Origin: Occultella kanbiaonis
GTDB lineage: Bacteria; Actinomycetota; Actinomycetes; Actinomycetales; Beutenbergiaceae
Assembly (NCBI RefSeq): GCF_009708215.1
Contig: NZ_CP046175.1
Span: 4,836,001 to 4,900,000 of the forward strand
Reading direction: 5' to 3'
DNA length: 64,000 nucleotides
The notes beneath the pieces are model-generated. The model was not told the DNA's origin and searched no databases. It saw only the letters and a list, made by a program, of their open reading frames with translations. The translations under genes and the position numbers were made by a program. Shown here in pieces: positions 52,051 to 60,888 of the stretch (positions within the stretch are counted from its first letter, which is position 1; the number at the start of each line of letters is the position of its first letter).

Positions 52051-53604
52051 ATGCTCCACGACCGCGGCTCCGACCGCTCGCTCGAGTCCCTCGCCCATTC
52101 CGTGTTGTGGCCCGGCTTCACCGGCACGCGAGCGCCCGACTGGTTGCTGCGCGCACGCGATGCCGGGACGCCGGGAGCGCTGCTGTTCGCGCACAACATC
52201 GACCCCGATGACGCGGGCCAGGTGTCCCGCCTGGTGGGCGAACTGGATGGCACGCGTGGCAGCCTCGTCGGAGCCGACGAGGAGGGTGGCCTGGTGACCC
52301 GGCTGCACGCCCGGGACGGCTCGCCCAGCCCCGGCCACGCGGCGCTGGGTCGCCACGACGTGGCGGCGGACACGGAGATTGTCGCCGAGCAGATCGGCGC
52401 CGAGCTCGCGCGCCACGGCATCGCCATCGACCTGGCCCCCGTCGCCGACGTGAACAACAACCCGGCGAACCCCGTCATCGGCAGCCGCTCCTTCGGAGCC
52501 GATCCCGAGCTGGTGGCGCGGCACACCGCCGCCTACGTGCGCGGACTGCAGCGCGCGGGCACCGCGGCCTGCGCGAAGCACTTCCCCGGCCACGGCGACA
52601 CCACCACCGACTCCCATCTCGCCGTCAGCAGGATGGACGTCAGCGCCGACGAGCTCGAGGAGATCCACCTCGCCCCGTTCCGGGCTGCGATCGAGGCCGG
52701 CGTCCGCTCCGTGCTGACGGCGCACATCATCGTGCCCGTCCTCGGCCCGGAACCCGCGACCGTGAACCCGCGGGCGCTGTCGATGCTGCGTGGGATGGGC
52801 TTCGACGGGCTGATCATCTCCGATGCGGTCGAGATGGAGGCCATCGCGAGCACGCTCGGGATCGGCCCGGGTACGGTCGCGGCGCTCGCCGCCGGCGTGG
52901 ACCTCGTCTGCCTCGGCAATCAGGGCGCGGACCCGCGCACGCCCGAGAACCCGCACCCGGACGAGTTCGCCTACCGGACGGTGCACACCGCCGTCGTCGA
53001 CGCCATCCGCTCGGGATCGCTCCGCGCAGAGCGCCTCGAGGAGGCGGCCGAGCGGATCGCCGCCCTCCGTACCTGGGTCGCCGCGCACCGCACGAGCGGG
53101 GGCGCGGACGGGTCGCCCGGGACCTCGGAGACCGCGGCTCCGGGCGCCCCGCCGGTCGCACCGAACCTCCCGACGGCCACCGCGGCACGGGTGGCCGCGC
53201 ACGCCTGCGACGTCCGCGGCGACGTCCGGCTCCGTGCGGACGCGCCCGTCACCGTGATCGACGCCAGGGTGCTGCGCAACCGCGCGGCCGGGCGGGAGGC
53301 GGACCTGGTGGGCCGGGCGCTTGCCGCGCGCCGGGCGATCAGCCACCACCGGTTCGATGCCGCTGGCACCGCAGAGCTCCTGCGCGCGGACCCGCCGGGG
53401 GAGGTCGTGCTGGTGGTCGACCAGCCGCACCTCGCCGCCGCGGAGCGCCACGCGCTCACCGACGTGCTGGCCTGGCACCCGGACACGGTGGTGGTCCGCC
53501 TGGGCTGGCCCGGAGACCTCGGGGTGGACCTGCCCCGGCTGGTCACCACGCACGGCTCGAGCGCCGTCAGCGCGTCCGCCGTGGCCGACCTCCTGCTGGG
53601 GTGA
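52051..53604 (+). CDS. nagZ: Beta-N-acetylglucosaminidase / GH3-family glycosidase (NagZ-like)
   Basis: A 517-residue GH3 enzyme from ATG 52051 (a TTG six codons earlier is possible). The NagZ-type His-Asp dyad motif CAKHFPGHGDTTTDSHL lies near 178-194, and the nucleophile Asp is in GLIISDAVEMEAI near 253-265. A C-terminal domain of about 160 residues follows the barrel, as in Bacillus-type two-domain NagZ. No signal peptide is visible, so it should cleave GlcNAc from imported muropeptides in the cytoplasm. Confidence 0.92.
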   Translation: MLHDRGSDRSLESLAHSVLWPGFTGTRAPDWLLRARDAGTPGALLFAHNIDPDDAGQVSRLVGELDGTRGSLVGADEEGGLVTRLHARDGSPSPGHAALGRHDVAADTEIVAEQIGAELARHGIAIDLAPVADVNNNPANPVIGSRSFGADPELVARHTAAYVRGLQRAGTAACAKHFPGHGDTTTDSHLAVSRMDVSADELEEIHLAPFRAAIEAGVRSVLTAHIIVPVLGPEPATVNPRALSMLRGMGFDGLIISDAVEMEAIASTLGIGPGTVAALAAGVDLVCLGNQGADPRTPENPHPDEFAYRTVHTAVVDAIRSGSLRAERLEEAAERIAALRTWVAAHRTSGGADGSPGTSETAAPGAPPVAPNLPTATAARVAAHACDVRGDVRLRADAPVTVIDARVLRNRAAGREADLVGRALAARRAISHHRFDAAGTAELLRADPPGEVVLVVDQPHLAAAERHALTDVLAWHPDTVVVRLGWPGDLGVDLPRLVTTHGSSAVSASAVADLLLG

Positions 53605-53621
53605 GACCGCCTGCGGCGACC

Positions 53622-54473
53622 TCACCCGGCCAGGCGCCGTCGGGGGTTCGGCGCCGCGGCCAGGAGTCGCTGCGTGTACTCGTGGGTGGGTGCGTCGATC
53701 ACCTGTTCGCTCGAGCCACGTTCGACGACCGTGCCGTGGTACATCACCAGGGTCTGCGCGGAGTACGCACGGGCTGAGCCCAGGTCGTGGGTGATGTACA
53801 GGACCGCGAGCTCCTCGGTCCGGCGCAGCTGGTCCAGGAGATCGAGCATCCCCTTGCGGATCGTCACGTCCAGCATCGAGACGGGTTCGTCCGCGAGCAG
53901 CACCTTCGGTTCGGCGGCGAGCGCGCGAGCGAACGAGATCCGCTGCCGCTCGCCACCGGAGAGCTCGTGCGGGAACCGGTGCAGGTAGCGCTCCGCCGGT
54001 GCCAGCTCCACCTTCCGGAGCAGCGCGAGGCTGCGTTCCTCCACCTCGTCCGCGCTCATCGGACCGCCGTGGATCCGCAGGGCCCGGCCGAGGGTGTAAC
54101 TGACCCGGTGCAGGGGGTTCAGCGAGGAGAACGGATCCTGCAGGGTCATCTGCACGGTGCCGGTGTAACGGATGAACGCTCGGCCACGGGTGGCCGAGAC
54201 CGGCTCGCCGTTCAGCAGGAGCTCGCCGGAGGTCAGCGGCATCAGTTGGGCGAGGAGCCGGCCGACCGTGCTCTTCCCCGAGCCGCTCTGACCCACGAGG
54301 GCGGTGACCTCACCGGCGCGCAGCTCCAGCGAGACGTCGTCCACGGCACGGAAGTACTCCCGGCCGAAGACTCCCGCCCGCTTGTTCGTGCGGAAGTCCT
54401 TCACCAGGTTCCGTGCCTCGAGGACGACGCGGCCCTGCTCGGGCTCGGGCGGATTCACGACGTCGGTACTCAT
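53622..54473 (-). CDS. Peptide-type ABC transporter ATP-binding protein (OppF/DppF-like)
   Basis: A 283-residue ATPase with Walker A GQSGSGKST at 61-69, signature LSGGERQRISFARAL near 170 and Walker B VLLADEPVSMLD near 190. The C-terminal HEYTQRLLAAAPNP is typical of the Opp/Dpp group. It is last in the seven-gene minus-strand operon and overlaps the upstream permease-ATPase stop/start by four bases. Confidence 0.93.
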   Translation of the reverse strand: MSTDVVNPPEPEQGRVVLEARNLVKDFRTNKRAGVFGREYFRAVDDVSLELRAGEVTALVGQSGSGKSTVGRLLAQLMPLTSGELLLNGEPVSATRGRAFIRYTGTVQMTLQDPFSSLNPLHRVSYTLGRALRIHGGPMSADEVEERSLALLRKVELAPAERYLHRFPHELSGGERQRISFARALAAEPKVLLADEPVSMLDVTIRKGMLDLLDQLRRTEELAVLYITHDLGSARAYSAQTLVMYHGTVVERGSSEQVIDAPTHEYTQRLLAAAPNPRRRLAG

Positions 54474-56356
54474 ACGAGGGCTCCCATGTCGGCGAGTGAG
54501 GCCAGCAGTGCCTGCGTGTACGGATGACGGGGCTCGGCATAGACCTCGAGGGCCGGCCCGTACTCGACCAGCCGGCCACGCTGCATCACGGCGATGCTGT
54601 CGGAGACCTCCAGCAGCAGTGACAGGTCGTGCGTGGTGAAGATGATCGCGAAGCCGTACTCGTCCCGCAGCGCCATCACCTGGTCGAGCACCTCGCGTTG
54701 GATCAGCAGGTCCAGCGCCGTGGTCGGCTCGTCCATGATGATCACGTCCGGCTCAAGCACGAGCGCGATGGCGATCGCGACCCGCTGCTTCATCCCGCCG
54801 GAGAGCTCGTGCGGATAGGAGGTGACCCGGCCGGCGTCGATGCCGACCTTCTCCAGCATCGTGCGCGCCAGCGCCTCCCGCTCCCGGGCCGGCATGCTCG
54901 GCCGGTGCACGCGAAGCACGTCGTCGAACTGCGCCCCGACGCTGGTCACGGCGTTCAGCGCGTTCATGGCGCTCTGGAACACGATCGCGATCTCGTCCCA
55001 GCGGTAGCCGCGCAGTTCCTCCGCGGACAGCCCGAGCAGGTCGATGGCCTCCGCCGTGCCCGGACCGGCGTCGCTCGACGCACTCGAACGGGCGCGAGCG
55101 GCCCGGTGGTAGGTGATGGATCCCCCGGTCACCTGCGCCGGGTTGCGGAGCAGCCGGGTGATCGCATTGGTCAGGGTGGACTTGCCGCTCCCGGACTCCC
55201 CCGCCAGGCCGAGGATCTCCCCGCGGTGCAGGGTGATCGAGACGTCGTCGACGGCGTGCACCACCTGGTCGACGCTGGGGTAGTCGACCTTGAGGTTGCG
55301 GACCTCGATGATGGGATCCCCTGGCACGTCGATGGGGCGGAGCTGCGCCTCGGTCGCGGCGCCACCCGAAGACTCGGGGCCCGACACCTCGTTCACGCCG
55401 TCCTCGTGCGGGATCGGCGCCATGCCCGGCGAGTCGACGCCCGAGGCCACGGCCGCGGCGCCCGCGGTGCTCAGCGCGGCCGCGTGCGGCCCGCTGGTGC
55501 GCACCGCCCGGCCCCGGCTCTTGCCGGTGCGCAGCCGCGGGTTGGAGTACTCGTCGATGCCGAAGTTGATCAGGGCCAGGCCGGCGCCGAGGACCGCGAT
55601 CGCCAGGCCGGGCGGTACGAACCACCACCAGGCGCCGTACAGGAACGCCTGCGCGCTCTGCGCGAAGTAGAGCATCGACCCCCAGCTCGTGGTCGTCAGC
55701 GAACCGAGGCCCAGGAAGGACAGCCCGGCCTCGGCCAGGACCGCACCGATCACGGAGAACAGGAAGCCGGAGGCGATCAGCGGCATGGCGTTCGGCATGA
55801 TCTCGGAGAAGACGATCCGGGTGCGCGACTCACCGGTGGCCCGAGCGGCCTCGACGAACTCCCGTCGCCGCAGTGACATGGTCTGGGCGCGCAGGACCCG
55901 GGCCGAGCCGGCCCACGAGGTGATCGCGATGACGAACGCCACCGAGACCATCCCCCGCGAGGGCAGGTATCCGGTCAGCACGATCAGCAGCGGCATCCCG
56001 GGAACGACCAGGAACACCGCCGTGAGGATGTACAACAGGTCGTCCGAGATCCCTCGGAAGTAGCCACCGATGACGCCGACGAGGACCGAGACGATCTGCG
56101 AGATGATGCCCGCGAACAGCCCGACGCCGAGCGAGACACGGGCGCCGTACACGAACTGGGCGAAGACGTCCTGACCGGTCTGGGTGGTGCCGAGCCAGTG
56201 CGCGCCGGACGGCGGCTGGAGCAGGTCGGTCCCGCTGGCCTGCGGTGAGTAGCTCGTCAGCATCGGGCCGAACACGGCCATCAGCACGAAGAAGATGGCG
56301 ATGATCAGGCCAGCGCGCACCTTCCCGGACGCCGGCACGAGTCGTGAGAGGTTCAT
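54470..56356 (-). CDS. Peptide-type ABC transporter permease (DppC) fused to ATPase (DppD)
   Basis: A 628-residue fusion. Residues 1-300 form a DppC-like permease with about six helices and an EAA-type loop (RRREFVEAARATGESRTRIV near 165-184). After a Gly/Ala/Pro linker comes a complete ATPase. It has Walker A GESGSGKST near 395, signature LSGGMKQRVAIAIAL near 515 and Walker B VIIMDEPTTALDLL near 537. Continuous frame through the linker, with no stop or alternative internal start, supports a true fusion. The start is ATG 56356, two bases after the DppB stop. Confidence 0.92.
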   Translation of the reverse strand: MNLSRLVPASGKVRAGLIIAIFFVLMAVFGPMLTSYSPQASGTDLLQPPSGAHWLGTTQTGQDVFAQFVYGARVSLGVGLFAGIISQIVSVLVGVIGGYFRGISDDLLYILTAVFLVVPGMPLLIVLTGYLPSRGMVSVAFVIAITSWAGSARVLRAQTMSLRRREFVEAARATGESRTRIVFSEIMPNAMPLIASGFLFSVIGAVLAEAGLSFLGLGSLTTTSWGSMLYFAQSAQAFLYGAWWWFVPPGLAIAVLGAGLALINFGIDEYSNPRLRTGKSRGRAVRTSGPHAAALSTAGAAAVASGVDSPGMAPIPHEDGVNEVSGPESSGGAATEAQLRPIDVPGDPIIEVRNLKVDYPSVDQVVHAVDDVSITLHRGEILGLAGESGSGKSTLTNAITRLLRNPAQVTGGSITYHRAARARSSASSDAGPGTAEAIDLLGLSAEELRGYRWDEIAIVFQSAMNALNAVTSVGAQFDDVLRVHRPSMPAREREALARTMLEKVGIDAGRVTSYPHELSGGMKQRVAIAIALVLEPDVIIMDEPTTALDLLIQREVLDQVMALRDEYGFAIIFTTHDLSLLLEVSDSIAVMQRGRLVEYGPALEVYAEPRHPYTQALLASLADMGALV

Positions 56357-56358
56357 GG

Positions 56359-57345
56359 TCAGCCTTCCTGACGCGTGCGGGGGTCGAGGAACACGTAGAC
56401 GACGTCTGCCACGAGGTTCGCGGCGATCACCGCCAGCGAGATGATCAGGAAGAGTCCCTGCATCAGCGGGAAGTCCTGGTTCTGGACCGCCTCGAACAGG
56501 GTGTAGCCGACGCCGGGATAGTTGAAGATCACCTCGGTGAGCATCGACCCACCGACGACGGCGCCGAGGGAGAGCGCGAACCCCGTCACCGAGGGCAGGA
56601 TCGCGTTCCGGGCCGCGTAGTTGACGAGGACCATCCGCTTCGGCAGGCCCTTCGCCTCGGCCATGGTCACGTAGTCCTCGCCGAGGACGGTCACCGTCAT
56701 GTTCCGCATGCTCAGCACCCATCCGGCGAAGGAGGCCAGGATGATCGTGATCGCCGGCAGGATCCCGTGATAGAGGACGGAGGAGATGAACTCCCAGTCC
56801 CAACCCGGCACCAGCCCCGGCTCGTAGGCGTGCGAGACCGGGAACCAGCCGAGGTTCACCGAGAGGACCAGGACCAGGATCAGTGCCATCCAGAAGTACG
56901 GAACGGCGTTGAGGAAGGTGAGGGCCGGGAGCAGGTGGTCGGTCCAGGAGCCGCGCCGCCAGGCCAGCACCACACCGAGGCCGGTGCCGATCAGGAAGCT
57001 GATCACCGTGGTGATGCCGACCAACCCGATCGTCCACGGCAGCGCACCCAGCACGATCTCGGAGACCGGGACCGGGAAGAAACCGATCGAGAGGCCGAGG
57101 TCGCCGGCTGCCAGCGAGGTGAGGTAGTCCCAGTACTGCACGTGCAGCGGGGCGTCGGTGAGCCCGTAACTCTCCGCGATCGCGTCCATGGCGGCCGGGT
57201 CGATCCGCCCCGACAGCCGTTCCACGAGGAGGGCGACGGGATCGCCCGGCATCAGCCGGGGGATCAGGAAGTTCATGGTGAGCGCAGCCCAGGCGATGAA
57301 CACGTACAGCATCACCTTGCGCAGGAGGTACTTCAAGCGGGACAA
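56359..57345 (-). CDS. Peptide-type ABC transporter permease (DppB-like)
   Basis: A 328-residue permease with six helices. The N-terminal MSRLKYLLRKVMLYVFIAWA leads to FLIPRLMPGDPVALLVERLS, the DppB family opening. The EAA loop is in YVTMAEAKGLPKRMVLVNYA near 227-246. It pairs with the DppC half of the fusion protein. A GC hairpin separates it from the binding protein gene upstream. Confidence 0.94.
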   Translation of the reverse strand: MSRLKYLLRKVMLYVFIAWAALTMNFLIPRLMPGDPVALLVERLSGRIDPAAMDAIAESYGLTDAPLHVQYWDYLTSLAAGDLGLSIGFFPVPVSEIVLGALPWTIGLVGITTVISFLIGTGLGVVLAWRRGSWTDHLLPALTFLNAVPYFWMALILVLVLSVNLGWFPVSHAYEPGLVPGWDWEFISSVLYHGILPAITIILASFAGWVLSMRNMTVTVLGEDYVTMAEAKGLPKRMVLVNYAARNAILPSVTGFALSLGAVVGGSMLTEVIFNYPGVGYTLFEAVQNQDFPLMQGLFLIISLAVIAANLVADVVYVFLDPRTRQEG

Positions 57346-57378
57346 CCTCTCGGATCGGATTCGGCCGGGCGGCGGAGG

Positions 57379-57408
57379 CGGGCGGGCGGCGGGTGCGCCG
57401 CCCGCCCG
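57379..57408 (-). terminator. GC-rich hairpin between binding protein and permease genes
   Basis: CGGGCGGGCGGC at 57379-57390 pairs perfectly with GCCGCCCGCCCG at 57397-57408 with a six-base loop, 12 bases after the binding-protein stop. It probably attenuates or protects the transcript, so that more binding protein than permease is made. Confidence 0.65.
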
Positions 57409-57420
57409 ACCTCGCCGCGG

Positions 57421-59076
57421 TCAGCCGGCGGGCGTCAGGTTCGTGACGACCAACAGGTTGTCCGGGAACTGGAACGGTGCGCCGAGGGCGTACGGGTCCT
57501 CCTCGGTCGGGAACCCCTCCCACCGTGCGGTGTTGTACTGGAACCAGTTCGGGGACTGCAGCATCGCGATGACCGGGAGCTGCTCGACCATGATCTGCTC
57601 GAGTCCGTCGAACGCGGCCTGCTGCTCCTCGGGGTCGCTGGTCGCCGCGAAGGATTCCAGCAGTGCGTCGGCCTCGTCGTCGTAGTAGCGGTTGTAGTTC
57701 GAGACGACGGTCTCGCCCGGTCCGGTCCGGTACTCGGAGCTCATCATCGAACGGAACAGCGTGTACGGGGTGAGGCCCATCGCCACGGACGCGATGGTCA
57801 TCTGGTAGTTACCGGAGTTGCGGGCCTCCAGCCAGGCCTCGAACGAGACACCCTGGGGCTCCACGACCACGCCGATCTTCGCGAGCTGCTCCTGGAGCAG
57901 GCCGCTCATCGTCACCCAGTCCACGTAGCTCGACGGGATCTGCAGCGCGTAGGACATCCGCTCGCCGTCCGGGGTGGTGCGCACACCGTCGCTGCCCAGC
58001 ACATAGCCGGCCTCGTCCAGGATGGCGTTCGCCTCATCGACGTCGTAGCTGAACTCGGCGTCGGCGTAGTCCTCGCTCATCACCGACTCGTACGCCGGCA
58101 ACGGCAGCCCGGTGGGGTGGGCAGCCGGGGTGTATCCCTGCATGGCGACCTCGGAGAGCTGGTCGCGGTCGATGCCGGCGCTGAGTGCCTGGCGCACCGC
58201 CACGTCGTCGAACGGTGCCGTCTGCGTGTTCACGAGCAGGTTCACGAGCCCGTCACCGGGGTACCAGTAGGACCGGTGCTCGGGGTCCCCGGAGACATAG
58301 ATCTGGTCGATGTTGGCGACGAACCCGCCGGACCAGTCGAACTCGCCGGCCTGCAGCGAGCTGTTGAACGTCTGGTCGGAGGACGCCGGGTAGCGGACCT
58401 GCTCGACCTCGACCTCGTCGGCGTTCCAATAGCCCTCGTTCGCGCTGAGCGTGTAGAGCTGCTGCCCGAACTGCTCGAGCACGAACGGCCCGGTGGCCAC
58501 CGGCTCCTCGTTCTGGAACTCGATCGGGTCAACGTCGGCGAACACGTGCTCCGGGACCATCACGGTGTTCGCGATGGAGGCCTGGAACGCGAACGCGACA
58601 CTGTTGAAGGTCACGTCCACGGTGAGGGGGTCGGTGGCGACCGCGTCGGCGAGGTCGAGCGCACCCGCGTTCGCCGCCGGGTTGTCCCGCATCAGGTTGA
58701 AGGTGAAGGCGACGTCGTCGGCGTCGAACGCCTCGCCGTCGGACCAGGTGACGCCCTCGCGGAGCACGAACGTGACGACGGTGCCCTCCTCGTTGAACTC
58801 CATCGACTCGGCCAGCCACGGCTGCGCGTCACCGGGGACCATCGGGGTGGCGATCATCAGCGGCTCGTACAGCATGCCCTTGGTGCCCTGGAGCGCCGTC
58901 GGGGAGAACGGGTTGAAGTTCTGCTGATAGGTGTTGGCCGTGTTGGCGTGGATCGTCAGCGGCGCGACCGCGCCGGCGTCCTCGCCGGCGTCGTCGCCGC
59001 CGCCGGTACAGGCCGACAGGGCGAGGGCGCCGGCCGTCAGCACGGCGGCCAGGCGAATGAACCTCGGGGTTCTCAT
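57421..59076 (-). CDS. ABC transporter substrate-binding lipoprotein, family 5
   Basis: A 551-residue lipoprotein. Signal MRTPRFIRLAAVLTAGALAL ends in lipobox LSAC (Cys at 23). The mature protein has the SBP family 5 pattern: MLYEPLMIATPMVPGDAQPW, then FVLREGVTWSDGEAFDADDV near 117-136 and NTQTAPFDDVAVRQALSAGI near 283-302. Family-5 proteins bind peptides, murein tripeptide (MppA) or oligosaccharides. With NagZ, NamZ and MurQ around it, a muropeptide or MurNAc-GlcNAc ligand is inferred. Start at 59076 follows from the signal peptide. Confidence 0.93.
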   Translation of the reverse strand: MRTPRFIRLAAVLTAGALALSACTGGGDDAGEDAGAVAPLTIHANTANTYQQNFNPFSPTALQGTKGMLYEPLMIATPMVPGDAQPWLAESMEFNEEGTVVTFVLREGVTWSDGEAFDADDVAFTFNLMRDNPAANAGALDLADAVATDPLTVDVTFNSVAFAFQASIANTVMVPEHVFADVDPIEFQNEEPVATGPFVLEQFGQQLYTLSANEGYWNADEVEVEQVRYPASSDQTFNSSLQAGEFDWSGGFVANIDQIYVSGDPEHRSYWYPGDGLVNLLVNTQTAPFDDVAVRQALSAGIDRDQLSEVAMQGYTPAAHPTGLPLPAYESVMSEDYADAEFSYDVDEANAILDEAGYVLGSDGVRTTPDGERMSYALQIPSSYVDWVTMSGLLQEQLAKIGVVVEPQGVSFEAWLEARNSGNYQMTIASVAMGLTPYTLFRSMMSSEYRTGPGETVVSNYNRYYDDEADALLESFAATSDPEEQQAAFDGLEQIMVEQLPVIAMLQSPNWFQYNTARWEGFPTEEDPYALGAPFQFPDNLLVVTNLTPAG

Positions 59077-59119
59077 GTGGTGACCTTTCGATGGGTGGAG
59101 CGGGGGAACAAAGGTGGCG

Positions 59120-60112
59120 TCAGTCGCCCAGGTCGGCACGCAGCACGTCGAAGCGCCGGGTGATGCGGAACCCGGACCGCAGGTAGAGGTGCCCGGCCGG
59201 TGAGTCCTCGCCGGTCCACAGGAACCAGGCGCTCTGGGCGCCCTCGGCGCGCATCCGGGTGAGGGTCTCGTGCAGCAGCACCTTTCCGAGGCCGGTGCCG
59301 CGAGACGTCTCGTCCACCCCGTACGGGCCGAACCGTTCCCGCAGGCCGCGGTAGGCGCCGTAGGTGGAGAAGCCCACGACGGGACCCTCGGGGTGGCGCG
59401 CCAGCAGCACCCTGTCGATCCGTCCGTGCTGCATGACGGAGTCCCGGACCGCCTCACCCCAGTCCGGTGCCAGCCGCTGCGCGGCGAAGGAGATCACCTC
59501 GGGCAGGTCGTCGGGGCGGGCGACGGCGAACGCGTACCCCTCGGCGACGCGCGCCGCACGCAGGTCGAGCACATCGGCCGGGGTCGCGTACCCGGCCAGA
59601 TCGAGGCTCATCGCCGCGGCCGTGTACAGCCGCCGGAAGCCGGCCCGCTCGAACAGCCGGGCGGCGTCCGGGTAGGCGGCCGCGTCGAGGCCCGGCACGA
59701 AGTAGGCCAGCGGATACGCGGCGTAGTTGACCCAGTGGGCACCCTTGCCGGCGAGGAACACCCCGGCCCGCCGCACCAGCTCGGTCCCGATGCCCTGCCG
59801 GCGCGCCTCGGGCCGGACGCAGCCGATGGTGATCCACCCGCCGTCGGGATCGGGCCCGATGCCCCGCCCGGCGCGCACCGCGTAGACGAAGCCCTGAGCC
59901 TGCCCAGTGGCCGCGTCCACGGCCACGATCAGGCCGTCGGGGTCGAAGTTCGGGTCCAGCAGGACTGTGTGGGTGAACCAGTCCTCGCTGACGGCGTCGC
60001 GCGGCATCGCGACCGTCGTGAGCTCGGCGAGCCGGGCGGCATCACCGGAACGGTGGGCACGATAGGTGACCTGCAAGGGAATGACCTTTCCGATCTGTTC
60101 GATGGTGCTCAT
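59120..60112 (-). CDS. Tandem GNAT-domain N-acetyltransferase
   Basis: A 330-residue protein of two GNAT units. The first has the acetyl-CoA loop in ITIGCVRPEARRQGIGTELV near 93-112. The second has FGPYGVDETSRGTGLGKVLL near 267-286 with RGTGLG. Both loops appear intact. It could acetylate an amino sugar or peptide amine released from murein, judged by the operon context; no substrate evidence exists in the sequence. Confidence 0.85.
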   Translation of the reverse strand: MSTIEQIGKVIPLQVTYRAHRSGDAARLAELTTVAMPRDAVSEDWFTHTVLLDPNFDPDGLIVAVDAATGQAQGFVYAVRAGRGIGPDPDGGWITIGCVRPEARRQGIGTELVRRAGVFLAGKGAHWVNYAAYPLAYFVPGLDAAAYPDAARLFERAGFRRLYTAAAMSLDLAGYATPADVLDLRAARVAEGYAFAVARPDDLPEVISFAAQRLAPDWGEAVRDSVMQHGRIDRVLLARHPEGPVVGFSTYGAYRGLRERFGPYGVDETSRGTGLGKVLLHETLTRMRAEGAQSAWFLWTGEDSPAGHLYLRSGFRITRRFDVLRADLGD

Positions 60113-60158
60113 TGACGGTGGCTGGGCGGCGGGTACCTCCCTCCGTCGGAGGGCAGGT

Positions 60159-60854
60159 TCAGTCCAGGGGCGCCATGCCCCAAGTCCGCCCGGAGGAGAG
60201 CGCGACGGCGTGGGGCACGCCGGCGAGGCAGCCCCGGGTGATCATCTGGGCCGAGTAGAAGTCGATGTAGCGGAAGCCGTAGGTCTCCCCGCGAGCGAAC
60301 GCCTGGCCGCTGATGGCCTCGGTCCAGAGCCTGTGCGCCTCCGTGGATATCTCCACGAAGAGGTCCGCATCGAAGCCGGTCGCGTCCTCCCAGTTCTCCG
60401 TGAACAGCAGCCGGCCGACACCGTGGCGCGCGGTCTCGTCCTTCCACCCGGGCAGGCCGGCCAGGAACCGACCCCGCTCGGCGACGATCGAGGCGTTCTC
60501 GTGGTCGGTGTGGATGCTGCGCCGCCAGTGCGCGAGCAGCGTGGTCGGCCTGATCTCACGAATCAGGTCGGCGACGCGTTCAGCGACCGCGTCGTCGGCC
60601 GTGAGGAACCCGTCGGAGATGTCGTCGAAGACGACCACCTCGGCGCCGATCCCGGCCGCGAACGCCCGAGCCTCGGCGATCTTCTGCTCGCGGTAGTCCG
60701 TGGCGGACATCCGAGGGTGCCCCCGCTCCCCCGGCGTGAGCGCCACGAGAACGGACCGGCCGCCGTCGAGCACGTTCTGCGCCAGCAGCGGCCCAGCGGC
60801 GAGGTCCATATCGCCGATGTGACCGCCCACGGCCATGATCGTCTGAGGTGACAA
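60159..60854 (-). CDS. PIG-L-like deacetylase with altered catalytic motif
   Basis: A 231-residue LmbE/PIG-L fold protein. The N-terminal motif reads AVGGHIGDMD instead of the usual AHPDDE. His12 and Asp15, the metal ligands by alignment to MshB, are kept, but the first Asp (general base in MshB) is Gly14. The third metal ligand motif HTDHENAS near 115 is present. Other members remove acetyl from GlcNAc-type sugars. Between NamZ and the transporter, an amino-sugar N-deacetylase role is suggested but the missing Asp makes activity uncertain. Confidence 0.85.
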   Translation of the reverse strand: MSPQTIMAVGGHIGDMDLAAGPLLAQNVLDGGRSVLVALTPGERGHPRMSATDYREQKIAEARAFAAGIGAEVVVFDDISDGFLTADDAVAERVADLIREIRPTTLLAHWRRSIHTDHENASIVAERGRFLAGLPGWKDETARHGVGRLLFTENWEDATGFDADLFVEISTEAHRLWTEAISGQAFARGETYGFRYIDFYSAQMITRGCLAGVPHAVALSSGRTWGMAPLD

Positions 60855-60888
60855 CGGATTCGTCCTTCGTTCGTGTTCGGCGGGGTGT

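Noticed and set aside
56344-59163. A 939-codon open frame on the plus strand
   Set aside because: Antisense to the family-5 binding protein and DppB; composition is that of a shadow frame.
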